Shown: positions 56,610 through 64,000 of the stretch, one piece after another | Layout of the letters: each line of letters opens with the position of its first letter | Position numbering within the stretch: position 1 is the first letter of the stretch | Assembly (NCBI GenBank): GCA_024760545.1 | Contig: CP060501.1 | Span: forward strand, 1,339,501 to 1,403,500 | Direction of reading: 5' to 3' | Length of the DNA: 64,000 nucleotides | From: Nitrospira sp. | GTDB taxonomy: Bacteria > Nitrospirota > Nitrospiria > Nitrospirales > Nitrospiraceae | Notes under the pieces: model-generated | Database searches by the model: none | Told to the model about the DNA's origin: nothing | The model's input: the letters and a program-made list of their open reading frames with translations, nothing else | Made by a program: the position numbers and the translations under genes

Positions 56610-56843
56610 GGGATTCCACAAGAAAGCCTCACAACAACGTGTGACATCTCTGCTGCGCTTCAGACGGCCCCTGCAAATCCCCCTGCCGTCCCGCTGACTA
56701 AGCTGCATTGGAATGAATGGACGTGTCCCCTTGGGATGGTCCTGACCGGAGCCGCTATCGGACACATCCCGGATGGCAAAGGGAAGGACACGCGACCGAT
56801 CTACATACTGGCGGAATGTCGGCGGTTACTCCATAACCCGTAG
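56610..56843 (+). pseudogene. Possible gene fragment between two small genes
   Basis: The frame ending at 56843 has a protein-like C-terminal part (KLHWNEWTCPLGMVLTGAAI, then HIPDGKGKDTRPIYILAECRRLL) with plausible coding composition. It has no start codon with a ribosome-binding site, and its upstream residues are low-complexity. It may be the end of a decayed or displaced gene, or noise. Confidence 0.3.
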
Positions 56844-56877
56844 ACGCTGAATCCGCGACCTCGTTGCCCAAATCAAT

Positions 56878-56911
56878 GCGGAGACCCGCCGGCAGGATGC
56901 CGTGCGGGTCT
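56878..56911. terminator. Hairpin between convergent genes
   Basis: GGAGACCCGC and GCGGGTCTCC form a 10-bp stem with a 14-nt loop. It lies downstream of both flanking genes. There is no T-tract, so this may be a bidirectional but weak terminator. Confidence 0.45.
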
Positions 56912-56948
56912 CCGGCTGAACCTCGTTGGTTGCTTCGGGCCTGGCGGT

Positions 56949-57812
56949 TTACGGCTCGACTTGACGAAGGGTCGGCGCGCGCAAGGACCGCAAGCCGGCC
57001 GCGATGGCTTCGAGTTCAGAGCGGGCACCGCTCCGGCGCATCGCCTCATCGAGTGTCGAGCGGAGATCGGTTCGGACGTCAGGCAAGCGCGTGACACGGA
57101 ACGTGAAACTGTAGTCCGGACCGTATGTCACGTCGCACACACTCTCGCCGCCGCTGCAAGGATTCAGTACGACGGTCTCGATATATTCATCGCCGACGTT
57201 GCGCAGGACCGCTTCAAGTTGCTGTACGGACAGATCAACCTGGGCGCTGCCGATGAAGTCATCACCATAGCCATCGTCCGCGCAATGCGGCCCACCATGC
57301 ATGGAGGGCCCTCCCGTCAGGCATTTCTTAGGGAATCCGAACATACTAAAGTCCTTCTCCCACATCTCGACCCGAAACTCCAGCGGGGCGGGCTCGCCGG
57401 TATCGTTGCATACCGAGGTCTTCCCAAGCACCACGATCCCGGCACGAACAGAAATGACGCAACTCCTAGCCGGCTCAAGCTTATGCGTTTCACCCGAATC
57501 GACACTGCCGATCTCATCGGAGACGGTCCAGCCTTTGGCATCGTCGGTACGGATCATGACCTCGTCCGAGCCCAGCCAGTCGATACCGCTCTCGTCCCGT
57601 GCCTTGAAGCCTAGCGCCTCTACCTTATAGCGCCGCTCGACCCACTCGATCGTGTCCCAGGCAATGTTACTCGACACTTGCTCCGAGGACGGGCCATCCG
57701 AACCGGCCGGCTGCGGGCTTGCCTGGGGCTCGTGCGCAGACACGACTGCAGAGCCCCAACACCAGATCGCCAAACTGAAACAACAGGCCATGAAACGCAT
57801 AGTGAATGTCAT
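56949..57812 (-). CDS. Exported hypothetical protein
   Basis: The 287-residue protein has a signal peptide (RFMACCFSLAIWCWGSAVVS). A low-complexity Ser/Pro stretch is followed by a soluble domain with repeated phrases WLGSDEVMIRTDDAKGW and DDGYGDDFIGSAQVDL, which suggest metal-dependent C2-like or beta-sandwich folds. Four Cys (CVISV, CND, CLTGG, CAD) may form disulfides. ATG 57812 has AGGAGA upstream; the extended frame upstream lacks a site. Confidence 0.7.
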   Translation of the reverse strand: MTFTMRFMACCFSLAIWCWGSAVVSAHEPQASPQPAGSDGPSSEQVSSNIAWDTIEWVERRYKVEALGFKARDESGIDWLGSDEVMIRTDDAKGWTVSDEIGSVDSGETHKLEPARSCVISVRAGIVVLGKTSVCNDTGEPAPLEFRVEMWEKDFSMFGFPKKCLTGGPSMHGGPHCADDGYGDDFIGSAQVDLSVQQLEAVLRNVGDEYIETVVLNPCSGGESVCDVTYGPDYSFTFRVTRLPDVRTDLRSTLDEAMRRSGARSELEAIAAGLRSLRAPTLRQVEP

Positions 57813-58086
57813 CGCCAATCTCCTTTTGTCGGAAACGACTATTGAGAGAGCTGCATGCTCCGGTTCTCCGTGCTCGATAGCCAAATCTCTCCGCCGGTTT
57901 GCGAGGGCAATTTCCCATCCCTGCTGGAAGGGGGGCAAGTCTACCGAAAAGCTCCTGACGACTCCAGTATGGAGGGTTGAGGAAAGCTAGGAATGCTTAT
58001 AGAAAGAGAGGACTCGATACGTCCGCATGAACAATCGATCACCGATTCTCATGCAGTTCACACCGAATGGCGTCCTGACATTCATC

Positions 58087-58758
58087 TCATCGGCCGCCGG
58101 GCCTATCATCCTCTGGTTCTCGGACCCGCTTCCTCCCTAATGGGAAAAAGCCCGGTGTGACCGCCGCATACTTCTCATAGGCTTCGGCGAATACCTCGCG
58201 GGCCTCCGCCTCTTCTGTATAAGCAAGATGGACGTACAATCCCGCAAGCACAGGGAACATGAACAATGTCGGTAATGTCGGCCACTGAAGCAGGAAGCCG
58301 AGCATGATCATGATGAATGCCGTGTACTGAGGATGTCTCATCCAGGCATAGGGCCCGGTCACAGCCAGGGTCCGGGCTCGTTGCGCCCAATACAAGATGC
58401 GCCATGAAACCGCCAGCAGGATCAGTCCCACAAAGACCAGCACTTCGCTGAAAATGTGCAACGGATCGGAATGTGCAGGACCTTCTCTACCGAGCAGCGT
58501 GTGCCAGAAATGGCCGGTATCGTGAGCAAACGGATCGACCTCGGGATAGTGGTTCGCAAGCCATCCTGAGAGGAGATACATGCTCAGGGGAAATCCATAC
58601 ATCTCTGCAAACAGGGCCACGATAAATGCGGAGAAGGCGCCGAGCGATCGCCAATCGCGCCCTGTCCGCGGGCGCGTGAAACTGAGCGCGAAAAGAATAA
58701 AGAAGACGGAGTTGACGAGAACCAGCCACCACACGCCATAGGCTGCATTGCTGTCCAT
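58087..58758 (-). CDS. ICMT-like integral membrane methyltransferase
   Basis: The 223-residue protein has about five membrane helices and the isoprenylcysteine/phospholipid methyltransferase signature. This is GPYAWMRHPQYTAFIMIMLGFLLQ followed by the conserved EEAEAREVFAEAYEKYAAVTPGFFP. It would methylate a lipid or prenylated thiol with S-adenosylmethionine, but the substrate is unknown. The AGAGGCC site supports the ATG at 58758. Confidence 0.85.
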   Translation of the reverse strand: MDSNAAYGVWWLVLVNSVFFILFALSFTRPRTGRDWRSLGAFSAFIVALFAEMYGFPLSMYLLSGWLANHYPEVDPFAHDTGHFWHTLLGREGPAHSDPLHIFSEVLVFVGLILLAVSWRILYWAQRARTLAVTGPYAWMRHPQYTAFIMIMLGFLLQWPTLPTLFMFPVLAGLYVHLAYTEEAEAREVFAEAYEKYAAVTPGFFPLGRKRVREPEDDRPGGR

Positions 58759-58952
58759 ACAAATGGCCTCTGATAATGCGTTGTAGGCTCAGAACTGCTC
58801 CACGTCCTCCACACGATACCAAACCACCAACATACTATCCGAATAGTCAGTCGGTCGTGGTCGATCGTCTCCTCACTATCCGGGCATATCCAGACGAGAA
58901 GGGGCTCCCAGCTCGCTTGCCCACCCTTGCCGGAGGGAGTATAGTTATTCGT

Positions 58953-59246
58953 ATGAGTGGAATTGGCTTAAAACGATTCTCCATTTCACTCCGGGGGACC
59001 AACTTGGCACTTTGGGTCCTCTTCGCGTGTCTCTGCGTATTGGCGCAAATGATGGGAACGCCGGTCACGCTGATCGGACTGCTCGCGTCGGATATCTCCG
59101 TGGAATCTGTCTCTGAAGACTTTTCAATTCCTCCGATCACGCCTGAGTTGGGACCTGCAAGCCATCCCCGTCTACACGAGAAGAGCGAACCCATGCTGCA
59201 CCTTCCGATCTTCGTGACCTCGGTCTTTCATCCTCCTCAAGCATAA
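58953..59246 (+). CDS. Small protein with one N-terminal membrane helix
   Basis: The 97-residue protein has a single hydrophobic segment (NLALWVLFACLCVLAQMMGTPVTLIGLLA) and a C-terminal part rich in Pro and His. There is a GGAGGGAG about 14 nt upstream of the ATG, which is a little far. It is a possible signal-anchored or secreted peptide; no homologue is recognised. The longer frame from 58776 has no site and is rejected. Confidence 0.5.
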   Translation: MSGIGLKRFSISLRGTNLALWVLFACLCVLAQMMGTPVTLIGLLASDISVESVSEDFSIPPITPELGPASHPRLHEKSEPMLHLPIFVTSVFHPPQA

Positions 59247-59415
59247 TCCTTCTTCTCATCACATCAGCGCGAATATTGGTGCTCCGATAGGCGAGCCGTG
59301 AAAGCGTCGGGCTTGGTGTTCCGACCAAGCGACCTAATGAGGCTCACTGCGGACAACCGATGCGCTGAATGAGCTGAAAAGCATCAAATCGACCCAGCCA
59401 AGGAGGTGAATGCAT

Positions 59416-59505
59416 ATGCCTGGCATGAACGATGCGCTTTCGTACTTCTTTTTGGGCATCTTTGTTTTCGCGGTCATTGTGTTTGCCATGATGACGGCGG
59501 GCTAA
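59416..59505 (+). CDS. 29-residue single-pass membrane peptide
   Basis: A very short gene: ATG 59416, stop at 59503-59505. The ribosome-binding site AAGGAGGTGA is perfect and 6-8 nt upstream. The peptide has a soluble start (MPGMNDALSYF) and one membrane helix (FFLGIFVFAVIVFAMMTAG). Its size and layout resemble small subunits or regulators of membrane complexes such as the cytochrome bd accessory CydX, but no partner is next to it. A bend of strong dyad follows at 59519-59573. Confidence 0.7.
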   Translation: MPGMNDALSYFFLGIFVFAVIVFAMMTAG

Positions 59506-59518
59506 AATTGGCGACTGA

Positions 59519-59573
59519 CTCCCTCCGAGCATCATGCTCCTCCCAACGAGGAGCATGATGAAGTCGGAGGGAG
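59519..59573 (+). terminator. Strong hairpin after the small membrane peptide
   Basis: CTCCCTCCGA and TCGGAGGGAG flank an inner stem, CATCATGCTCCTC with GAGGAGCATGATG, around a CCAAC loop. The stem is very stable. It starts 13 nt after the peptide's stop and probably ends its transcript, although a T-run is lacking. Confidence 0.6.
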
Positions 59574-59599
59574 GCAGCATGACAGAAATGTCGGTACGA

Positions 59600-59720
59600 A
59601 GGGCTGTGCGGCGGCCTTCTTTTAGGTTTGTGCCGGAGAAGGCCGCCGCAATTGAAGAAGCGAGGCGTACGTTGTTCGGTGTGTCGAGTTTCTGAGTAAT
59701 GCGGGAACGAAACCGAAGGA
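59600..59720 (+). repeat. Degenerate copy of the dispersed repeat, copy D
   Basis: The segment GAAGCGAGGCGTACGTTG and the later GAGTTTCTGAGTAATGCGGGAACGAA match the repeat core of copies A-C. The left arm is replaced by a 13-bp inverted repeat (GCGGCGGCCTTCT at 59608-59620 and its complement at 59637-59649). It lies in the short space after a lipoprotein gene on the opposite strand. Confidence 0.6.
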
Positions 59721-59735
59721 TCGTTCAATGCCCTG

Positions 59736-60275
59736 CTAGAATTTGCAGGCGTCCTCTGTGATCTCCGGACCTGGGATCGGATGTTGGCGAACCTGCTTCA
59801 CATAGTTGCGGCAATCCATCTCGGCGCCTTCCTTCGTCGATTTGCCTTCGCTGATCAAGCGACGCCATTGGGCGCTCCGATCGGCAAACGGGTCGTACAC
59901 ACAGGCATCTTTCCCAGAGGGTTTCCCGGACAGTTGTTTACACTTGGTCACCCAAAGTTCCGGTGTCAGCGCTCCGCTTTCCGTGGACCTGGTCAATTCG
60001 TAGAGTTTGTCGGCAAATGACCCGAATTCGCAGATGGCAGGATCCACCGGTGGCGGCGCCGCGTGATTCCGATCGACCGTATTCAGCATCTGGCGACAGC
60101 TGGTTTCCCCGGCCTCCTTCGAAATCAGCCCCTTCTCGATCTGCTGTTTGGTTTCCGTCCGCCGCTCATCGAACTCGGATTTGGACAGAAGGGCCGGGGC
60201 TCCGACAAACAAAGCCGTCGTGGTCGGACATCCGGCCAGCACCAAGGGTAAGAGAGCAAGTAGGAGTCGTCGCAT
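59736..60275 (-). CDS. Lipoprotein with an internal repeat
   Basis: The 179-residue protein begins MRRLLLALLPLVLAGC with a lipobox. The body holds two similar segments: one with EKGLISKEAGETSCRQMLN and one with SEGKSTKEGAEMDCRNYVKQ, each followed by a proline-rich stretch and an acidic Cys-containing end (DPAICEFGSFADK; DACVYDPFADRS; TEDACKF). Repeated Cys suggest disulfides. The family is unknown. GAGGTTG precedes the ATG. Confidence 0.7.
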   Translation of the reverse strand: MRRLLLALLPLVLAGCPTTTALFVGAPALLSKSEFDERRTETKQQIEKGLISKEAGETSCRQMLNTVDRNHAAPPPVDPAICEFGSFADKLYELTRSTESGALTPELWVTKCKQLSGKPSGKDACVYDPFADRSAQWRRLISEGKSTKEGAEMDCRNYVKQVRQHPIPGPEITEDACKF

Positions 60276-60524
60276 CGTCAACCTCGCTTCAAAGACAGAA
60301 CAGGTCACGCCGCTGGCTAGTGCGCGCGATCATACGGCCCGCGTTCGTCGAGATCAAGAGTCTGGAGGGATTAGGGCGCAGCCGAGCGCGAGCAGAGGGC
60401 GGGTTCAGCCGTCCTAACCGTCTATCACAGCGTGCATCGCCCTCTGCCGACGAAAACTCTGGGACGGTCTCAGCATCACGGTGGGTGCGAGCGCAATACG
60501 CGGCCTTCTCATATTGAGGCTTGG

Positions 60525-60959
60525 CTACTCCCCCTTGTGACAGTCTCTGGTGCGCTTGCCATCGAGTTTCATAGTGACCGCTGTGCCTTTCCCCGATTTC
60601 GCCTTTGTCGTGCGCACGATAGAAAACTCGGAACTGGACACAGTCCCCTCGACATGCGTCGTCGTAAAGGAGGTCTCGACGTCATAGCTGATCGCACCCC
60701 CTTGCGACGCGTAGTTGATGACCTTATGGTCAGGCAAGGGCTTATATGGTTTCGCGAATGCATAATTAAAGACGCTATCCGGGTCAGCGACGTGTTCGAC
60801 GGTCACACAGCGCTTACGTGTCTGGGTCCCACCCCCGGGCGCACCGGACACTACCACCTCATAGTATCCCGGTGTGAGCGGCACCGTTTCTGCCGGCGCC
60901 GGTCCCGCCCAAGCCGCCAATGCCGCGGTCATCGTGAGCCTCACAAACAATACATTCAC
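60525..60959 (-). CDS. DUF3617-like exported protein
   Basis: The 144-residue protein has an N-terminal signal (LFVRLTMTAALAAWAGPAPA), then LTPGYYEVVVSGAPGG and a Cys pair (RCVTVEH; RDCHKGE). This fits DUF3617, a small periplasmic family of unknown function. The start is a GTG with an AAGGAGG site. Confidence 0.72.
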   Translation of the reverse strand: MNVLFVRLTMTAALAAWAGPAPAETVPLTPGYYEVVVSGAPGGGTQTRKRCVTVEHVADPDSVFNYAFAKPYKPLPDHKVINYASQGGAISYDVETSFTTTHVEGTVSSSEFSIVRTTKAKSGKGTAVTMKLDGKRTRDCHKGE

Positions 60960-61093
60960 GTGCCTGCCTCCTTATCCGTTGAAGATAAAAGACCCTACTC
61001 TCCCCGTCTCTCCTCCCACGCCGCGGTGCGGATGGTCGTGCGGTAGAACTCATCCGCCACCGTCTTGTCTCCAGCGCGCCGCCCGCCCCTTCT

Positions 61094-61633
61094 TCAGGGA
61101 ACGTGCGCAGCCGCCTTGTCCAAAAGCGCTTTCGCCTGATCAATGGTGAGCGCCTTGGTCGGGCTCATGAACTGTATCGAAAGGCCATGGCCCTTCACCC
61201 CGCCCGCACAGGTGGACAGGTACATGCCATCCTTGGCGGAGGCCGGAGGTGACAGGGTCGAACACGAGGCATGGGGAAAATCCTTTGAAACCTCCTTGTA
61301 GTTCGCCTTCTTGAGATTGTTGACTCCTACGTTATCTTTAGACATCTTGAGCAATTGGTCGATCTCTTGATCGGTGATGGGTCCGACGTACCAGCCGATA
61401 GAGACTTGTCCTGTGTGAGTGGGGACGCTCAGCAGACAGCCCAGCGTTTTGATCACCCTGTTCGGGCCTGCCGGAACATCGTCAAATTTTAATGGCTGGG
61501 TGGCGCGCAATTGGCCACCGATGACACTTTCGACGTCGCCGGAGGTCAGCAAAGAGCACGCCGATTGTTCTTCAGCAGCAGCGGGCGAGGTCATTGCCGC
61601 CGCCAGAATCAAGGCCAGGCTTAATGGCAGCAT
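61094..61633 (-). CDS. Exported hypothetical protein
   Basis: The 179-residue protein has a signal peptide (LPLSLALILAAAMTSPAAA), then SACSLLTSGDVESVIGGQL, a phrase seen in several small secreted families. Four conserved-looking Cys (CSLL, CLLSV, CSTL, CAGGV) suggest two disulfides. The AAGGAG site supports the ATG at 61633. The role is unknown. Confidence 0.7.
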   Translation of the reverse strand: MLPLSLALILAAAMTSPAAAEEQSACSLLTSGDVESVIGGQLRATQPLKFDDVPAGPNRVIKTLGCLLSVPTHTGQVSIGWYVGPITDQEIDQLLKMSKDNVGVNNLKKANYKEVSKDFPHASCSTLSPPASAKDGMYLSTCAGGVKGHGLSIQFMSPTKALTIDQAKALLDKAAAHVP

Positions 61634-61709
61634 GGAAGACTCCTTAACTCAGATTTCGCGAGGCCGCGTCGCCCGTAGATGCTTAGTAACCCGCAAGGAC
61701 AACGACTCC

Positions 61710-61943
61710 CTAATCAAACTGAGTCATGCCATCCAATATTTTCCTGGCTTGGTTGGTATGGATCTCTGATGATGTCACCAAGACCGGCGTGGAATAAGAG
61801 TTTCTATCGAAATCTACGGCGACCATTATGCCACGCATGTAAGAATGTTTCCCCGGTATCACATTACTTAATACGGCATGCCACTCTTCTTCATGCTTGA
61901 CACCTGAGAAGTTCAACAGGACATACCCCTTTTCATAGCTCAT
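61710..61943 (-). CDS. Small hypothetical protein
   Basis: The frame from ATG 61943 encodes 77 residues (MSYEKGYVLLNFSGVKHEEE; the end is KILDGMTQFD) with protein-like composition. The ribosome-binding site is poor, and an in-frame extension reaches 62024. The region is lower in GC than its neighbours, so it may be recently acquired. It is weakly supported. Confidence 0.4.
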   Translation of the reverse strand: MSYEKGYVLLNFSGVKHEEEWHAVLSNVIPGKHSYMRGIMVAVDFDRNSYSTPVLVTSSEIHTNQARKILDGMTQFD

Positions 61944-62024
61944 GTTCTTGTCGGTTCTTAGATACGCTCTCCGTGAGGCTCGAATCATCGACACTGGTCG
62001 TGATCTTTGCGCGTGCCGAATCAC

Positions 62025-62385
62025 GTCAATTAAGACGTCTCTACCTACCCAATTGGAGAGGAAGTCTAACGTAAAGTCACCCCGATATCTAGTTATACAT
62101 TATTAGGTTATTGAAGCTAGCTATTGAACCGCTCATTTGGCTGCAATGATCTCGCCAAGATTTGCGTTCACCTTTGTTCTTAAGGGTGGGCTGAACCGGT
62201 CCTCTACCAAATTTTGGAGGGGCCTCGATCAACCAAAGATCGTTCGACCCGAAGATTCTGAGCGAACGGGCAACAGACGGGAAAGAAGGGTCGGCGCGAG
62301 CCCCGGAGAGCCCATCGGCATGATCAGCGTTGATCGGGAAGCCTCCGCCCGCAAGTGAAGTAGGCGGGGCTTACAGCCCTGGAAA
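62025..62385. other. Intergenic region with a hairpin near the NTPase gene
   Basis: About 360 bp with no convincing gene. The part near 62080-62130 is AT-rich. At 62339-62372 the arms AAGCCTCCGCC and GGCGGGGCTT form a hairpin 13 bp past the NTPase stop on the minus strand, a possible terminator without a T-run. Confidence 0.45.
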
Positions 62386-62919
62386 TCAAACCATTCGGTG
62401 GGGAAGGCGCTCCAAGACTTGCTGGACCCGTCCTTCTCTCGTGCCTGTGACTTCAAGCACGACCATCTCAAGGTCGAACGTATTGTCGAGGAGAATCTCG
62501 CGAAGCTTTTCATCGACCGCGATCCTGAACTCATCGTCTTCGGACAAGGGAACGGGGATCCGGTTCTCTATGGGTAAGAAGACGATCAAGCCGAGGGCGC
62601 TCACTGCCTCACGGAGTTGCGGTAACCAGACACGCACATTGAATGAGTCAGAATCTGCCGAGCAAAGAGCATAGGCCACGAAATCCAGGGGGCATCGGTC
62701 AAGAATGACATTATGGCGCTGTTCACGAACCAATTGGAGGGAACGGGTGAGTTGCGCTTCGAAATCTTCAAGCGTCGGCACCTCTCCAAAATCATACCCC
62801 TCTTCTTCCAGCACATAATACGGTTCCGCTATCGATTCCCAATGTGGCAATCGTTCAATCAAATCATCCACAAGGGTGGATTTGCCTGCGCAGTGCGTAC
62901 CGGAAATAGCGATTTGCAT
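62386..62919 (-). CDS. Orphan P-loop NTPase of the AAA/NadR-like kinase type
   Basis: The 177-residue protein starts at its Walker A: MQIAISGTHCAGKSTLVDDL (GxxxxGKST with Cys in the loop). It has a Walker B-like strand with RCPLDFVAYALC (ILDRCPLDF) and a C-terminal beta-strand VVLEVTGTREGRVQQVLERL. This is the kind of small nucleotide kinase or AAA ATPase found as single genes. The start could also be 62934. The substrate is unknown and no partner lies nearby. Confidence 0.78.
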   Translation of the reverse strand: MQIAISGTHCAGKSTLVDDLIERLPHWESIAEPYYVLEEEGYDFGEVPTLEDFEAQLTRSLQLVREQRHNVILDRCPLDFVAYALCSADSDSFNVRVWLPQLREAVSALGLIVFLPIENRIPVPLSEDDEFRIAVDEKLREILLDNTFDLEMVVLEVTGTREGRVQQVLERLPHRMV

Positions 62920-63189
62920 CAGAGGAGAAGGCATCCTGTGGTTCAGCAAGAATATCAGATCTTGGATCGGGATCTTTGACGACCCGACAATAATCTATGA
63001 AAGAACTGGGAGCTGACCCCATAAACCTCTCTCCCCGAGCAGTTCTACGTATCGACCGCCGCATTGACAGAGGCGCTTACGAAAGTGCAACATGCGTATC
63101 TCGCCATCAAGAGTGCGTTGCGGGACATAAGGCGATAAAGAGGACGTGCGACGCTGTGTTAAATCTCAGACAATAAGGAGGCCAGGATT

Positions 63190-63537
63190 ATGGCACTGCT
63201 GATTACCGAGGAATGTATCAACTGTGGCGCCTGCCTGCCGGAATGTCCTAACGAGGCCATCTTCGAAACTCGCGGTGATGCGGAGGCGAAGGGCAATCAT
63301 GTGGGCGACGGCCAGGGAGTGGGGGACAGCATTTACGTGATTACGCATGATCGGTGTACCGAGTGTGTCGGCCATTTTGACGAACCTCAATGTGCGGCAG
63401 TCTGTCCGGTCGATAATTGCTGTATTTCTGATCCAGCGTATCCGGAGGGGACCGATGTCCTGCTGGAAAAGGCGAGGACACTCAACCCTGACAAGCCTAT
63501 CGATCCGGCAAAGGTTTGGAGCGGCGTGCGGAACTGA
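63190..63537 (+). CDS. YfhL-type 2x[4Fe-4S] ferredoxin
   Basis: The 115-residue ferredoxin has motifs CINCGACLPECP and, after an insertion typical of the YfhL group, CTECVGHFDEPQCAAVCP. The second cluster motif has the long insertion between its second and third Cys. The AAGGAGG site is perfect. It is a soluble electron carrier, possibly one of the ferredoxins serving 2-oxoacid oxidoreductases, though no gene pairing shows this. Confidence 0.92.
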   Translation: MALLITEECINCGACLPECPNEAIFETRGDAEAKGNHVGDGQGVGDSIYVITHDRCTECVGHFDEPQCAAVCPVDNCCISDPAYPEGTDVLLEKARTLNPDKPIDPAKVWSGVRN

Positions 63538-63570
63538 CCGTTTCCACATTGAGGTTCCGTGCTACTCCAG

Positions 63571-63754
63571 CAAGCTGCGAAAAAGCTATTTGGTGCTGTC
63601 AGAGATGTACAACCATAGAAAGTCTAGAGCCGACTCACGAAGGGCCGCATCGAGCGAAGAGGCGAGGCGTACTCCGGGCTGTACGTTGAGCCTCTGAGCG
63701 ACGCGAGAACGAAGCTGGCAGGACTTTTTCAGCATCCTGCCAGGATGCTGAAAA
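63571..63754 (+). repeat. Dispersed repeat, copy C, with an adjoining palindrome
   Basis: The left end resembles AGCAAGCTGCGAAAAAGC. The core at about 63645-63715 (GGGCCGCATCGAGCGAAG, GGCGAGGCGTACTC, GAGCGACGCGAGAACGAAGC) matches copies A and B. The right end GGACTTTTTCAGCATCCTG is directly followed by its own complement, CCAGGATGCTGAAAA (palindrome 63726-63754), as if a second terminal end abuts it. It is longer than copies A and B. Confidence 0.7.
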
Positions 63755-63803
63755 CGCGGCCAGTACAATCACGGTTGCCTTGGCTTAACCGAAACGATTA
63801 GTC

Positions 63804-64000
63804 ATGGCTGATAAAGTTCCAAGGTTTTTGACCAATGCAACCGTCATCAAGGTGTTGGCGAAAGTATTTGCGTTCCAAGCCATCGAGATTAACCTCTTGC
63901 GTTCCCATGCTGGAATATCCGATGCGAATTGGAAAACCCTGAAGCGGGAAGCATTTAAGAAAACCTACGCGAAGCAACGGGCTTTTTATGAGGATCGCTT
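63804..64000 (+). CDS. Partial hypothetical protein (3' end outside window)
   Basis: The frame opens at ATG 63804 (MADKVPRFLTNATVIKVLAK) and stays open to the window edge, about 65 codons. It is rich in Lys and Phe. No motif or ribosome-binding site is convincing. It starts 50 bp after the repeat copy C. Confidence 0.4.
   Translation, partial: MADKVPRFLTNATVIKVLAKVFAFQAIEINLLRSHAGISDANWKTLKREAFKKTYAKQRAFYEDR

Noticed and set aside
59519-59573. Considered as a CRISPR-like repeat
   Set aside because: It is a single dyad with no spaced copies; a terminator or structured 3' end fits better.

Overview
The window looks like chromosome of a Nitrospira-type bacterium (phylum Nitrospirota). The evidence is a complete proteasome locus with a UBact-like (Pup-like) modifier, a five-gene 2-oxoacid:ferredoxin oxidoreductase operon of the kind used in the reductive TCA cycle, and many conserved housekeeping genes with moderately GC-rich codon use. 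There is no rRNA, phage, CRISPR array or transposase gene.

Layout. 0-10.8 kb (minus strand): amino-acid and lipid biosynthesis, read as ilvB-ilvN-ilvC-psd-pssA, then a leucine T-box leader, then leuA-cupin-leuB-NHL protein-asd (cut by the window edge). 10.9-18.4 kb: RNase P RNA, an M48 lipoprotein protease, RNase HIII (the only plus-strand gene here), a zinc-ribbon coiled-coil protein, tRNA-Ile(CAT), rpoD, dnaG and a HIT protein. 18.4-29.7 kb (minus): rho-rpmE-terminator-prfA-prmC-murA-hisG-hisD-hisB, then hisH-lipoprotein-hisA-hisF-hisIE. 30-38.3 kb (plus): small proteins, a TPR protein, the oxidoreductase operon with a consensus promoter and a strong terminator, tRNA-Asn and a YheT-type hydrolase.

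38.8-48.1 kb (minus) is the proteasome region. In transcription order it reads HD-domain protein, YjbQ, HtrA-like protease, ARC/Mpa ATPase, Dop, UBact, PrcB, PrcA, PafA. Everything needed to tag a protein (PafA with UBact), remove the tag (Dop), unfold the target (ARC) and degrade it (PrcA/PrcB) lies in one co-directional run. 48.2-53.3 kb (plus) holds a secreted protein, a HIT protein, a TPR/Sel1 protein and a CHASE2 sensor fused to a sigma-54 activator. 53.3-63 kb is a looser accessory region: lipoproteins and exported proteins of little-known families, a TIR-domain protein, a P-loop NTPase, and a 29-residue membrane peptide that is easy to miss. A ferredoxin and a partial CDS close the window.

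The most unusual DNA structure is at the leuA leader. A recognisable leucine-type T-box (CTC specifier, T-box motif, terminator) has a 126-bp palindrome-ended repeat sitting inside Stem I. A second 126-bp copy in the opposite orientation lies between the T-box terminator and the leuA ribosome-binding site. More diverged copies occur near 59.6 and 63.6 kb. All functional statements come from reading motifs; no database search was run.
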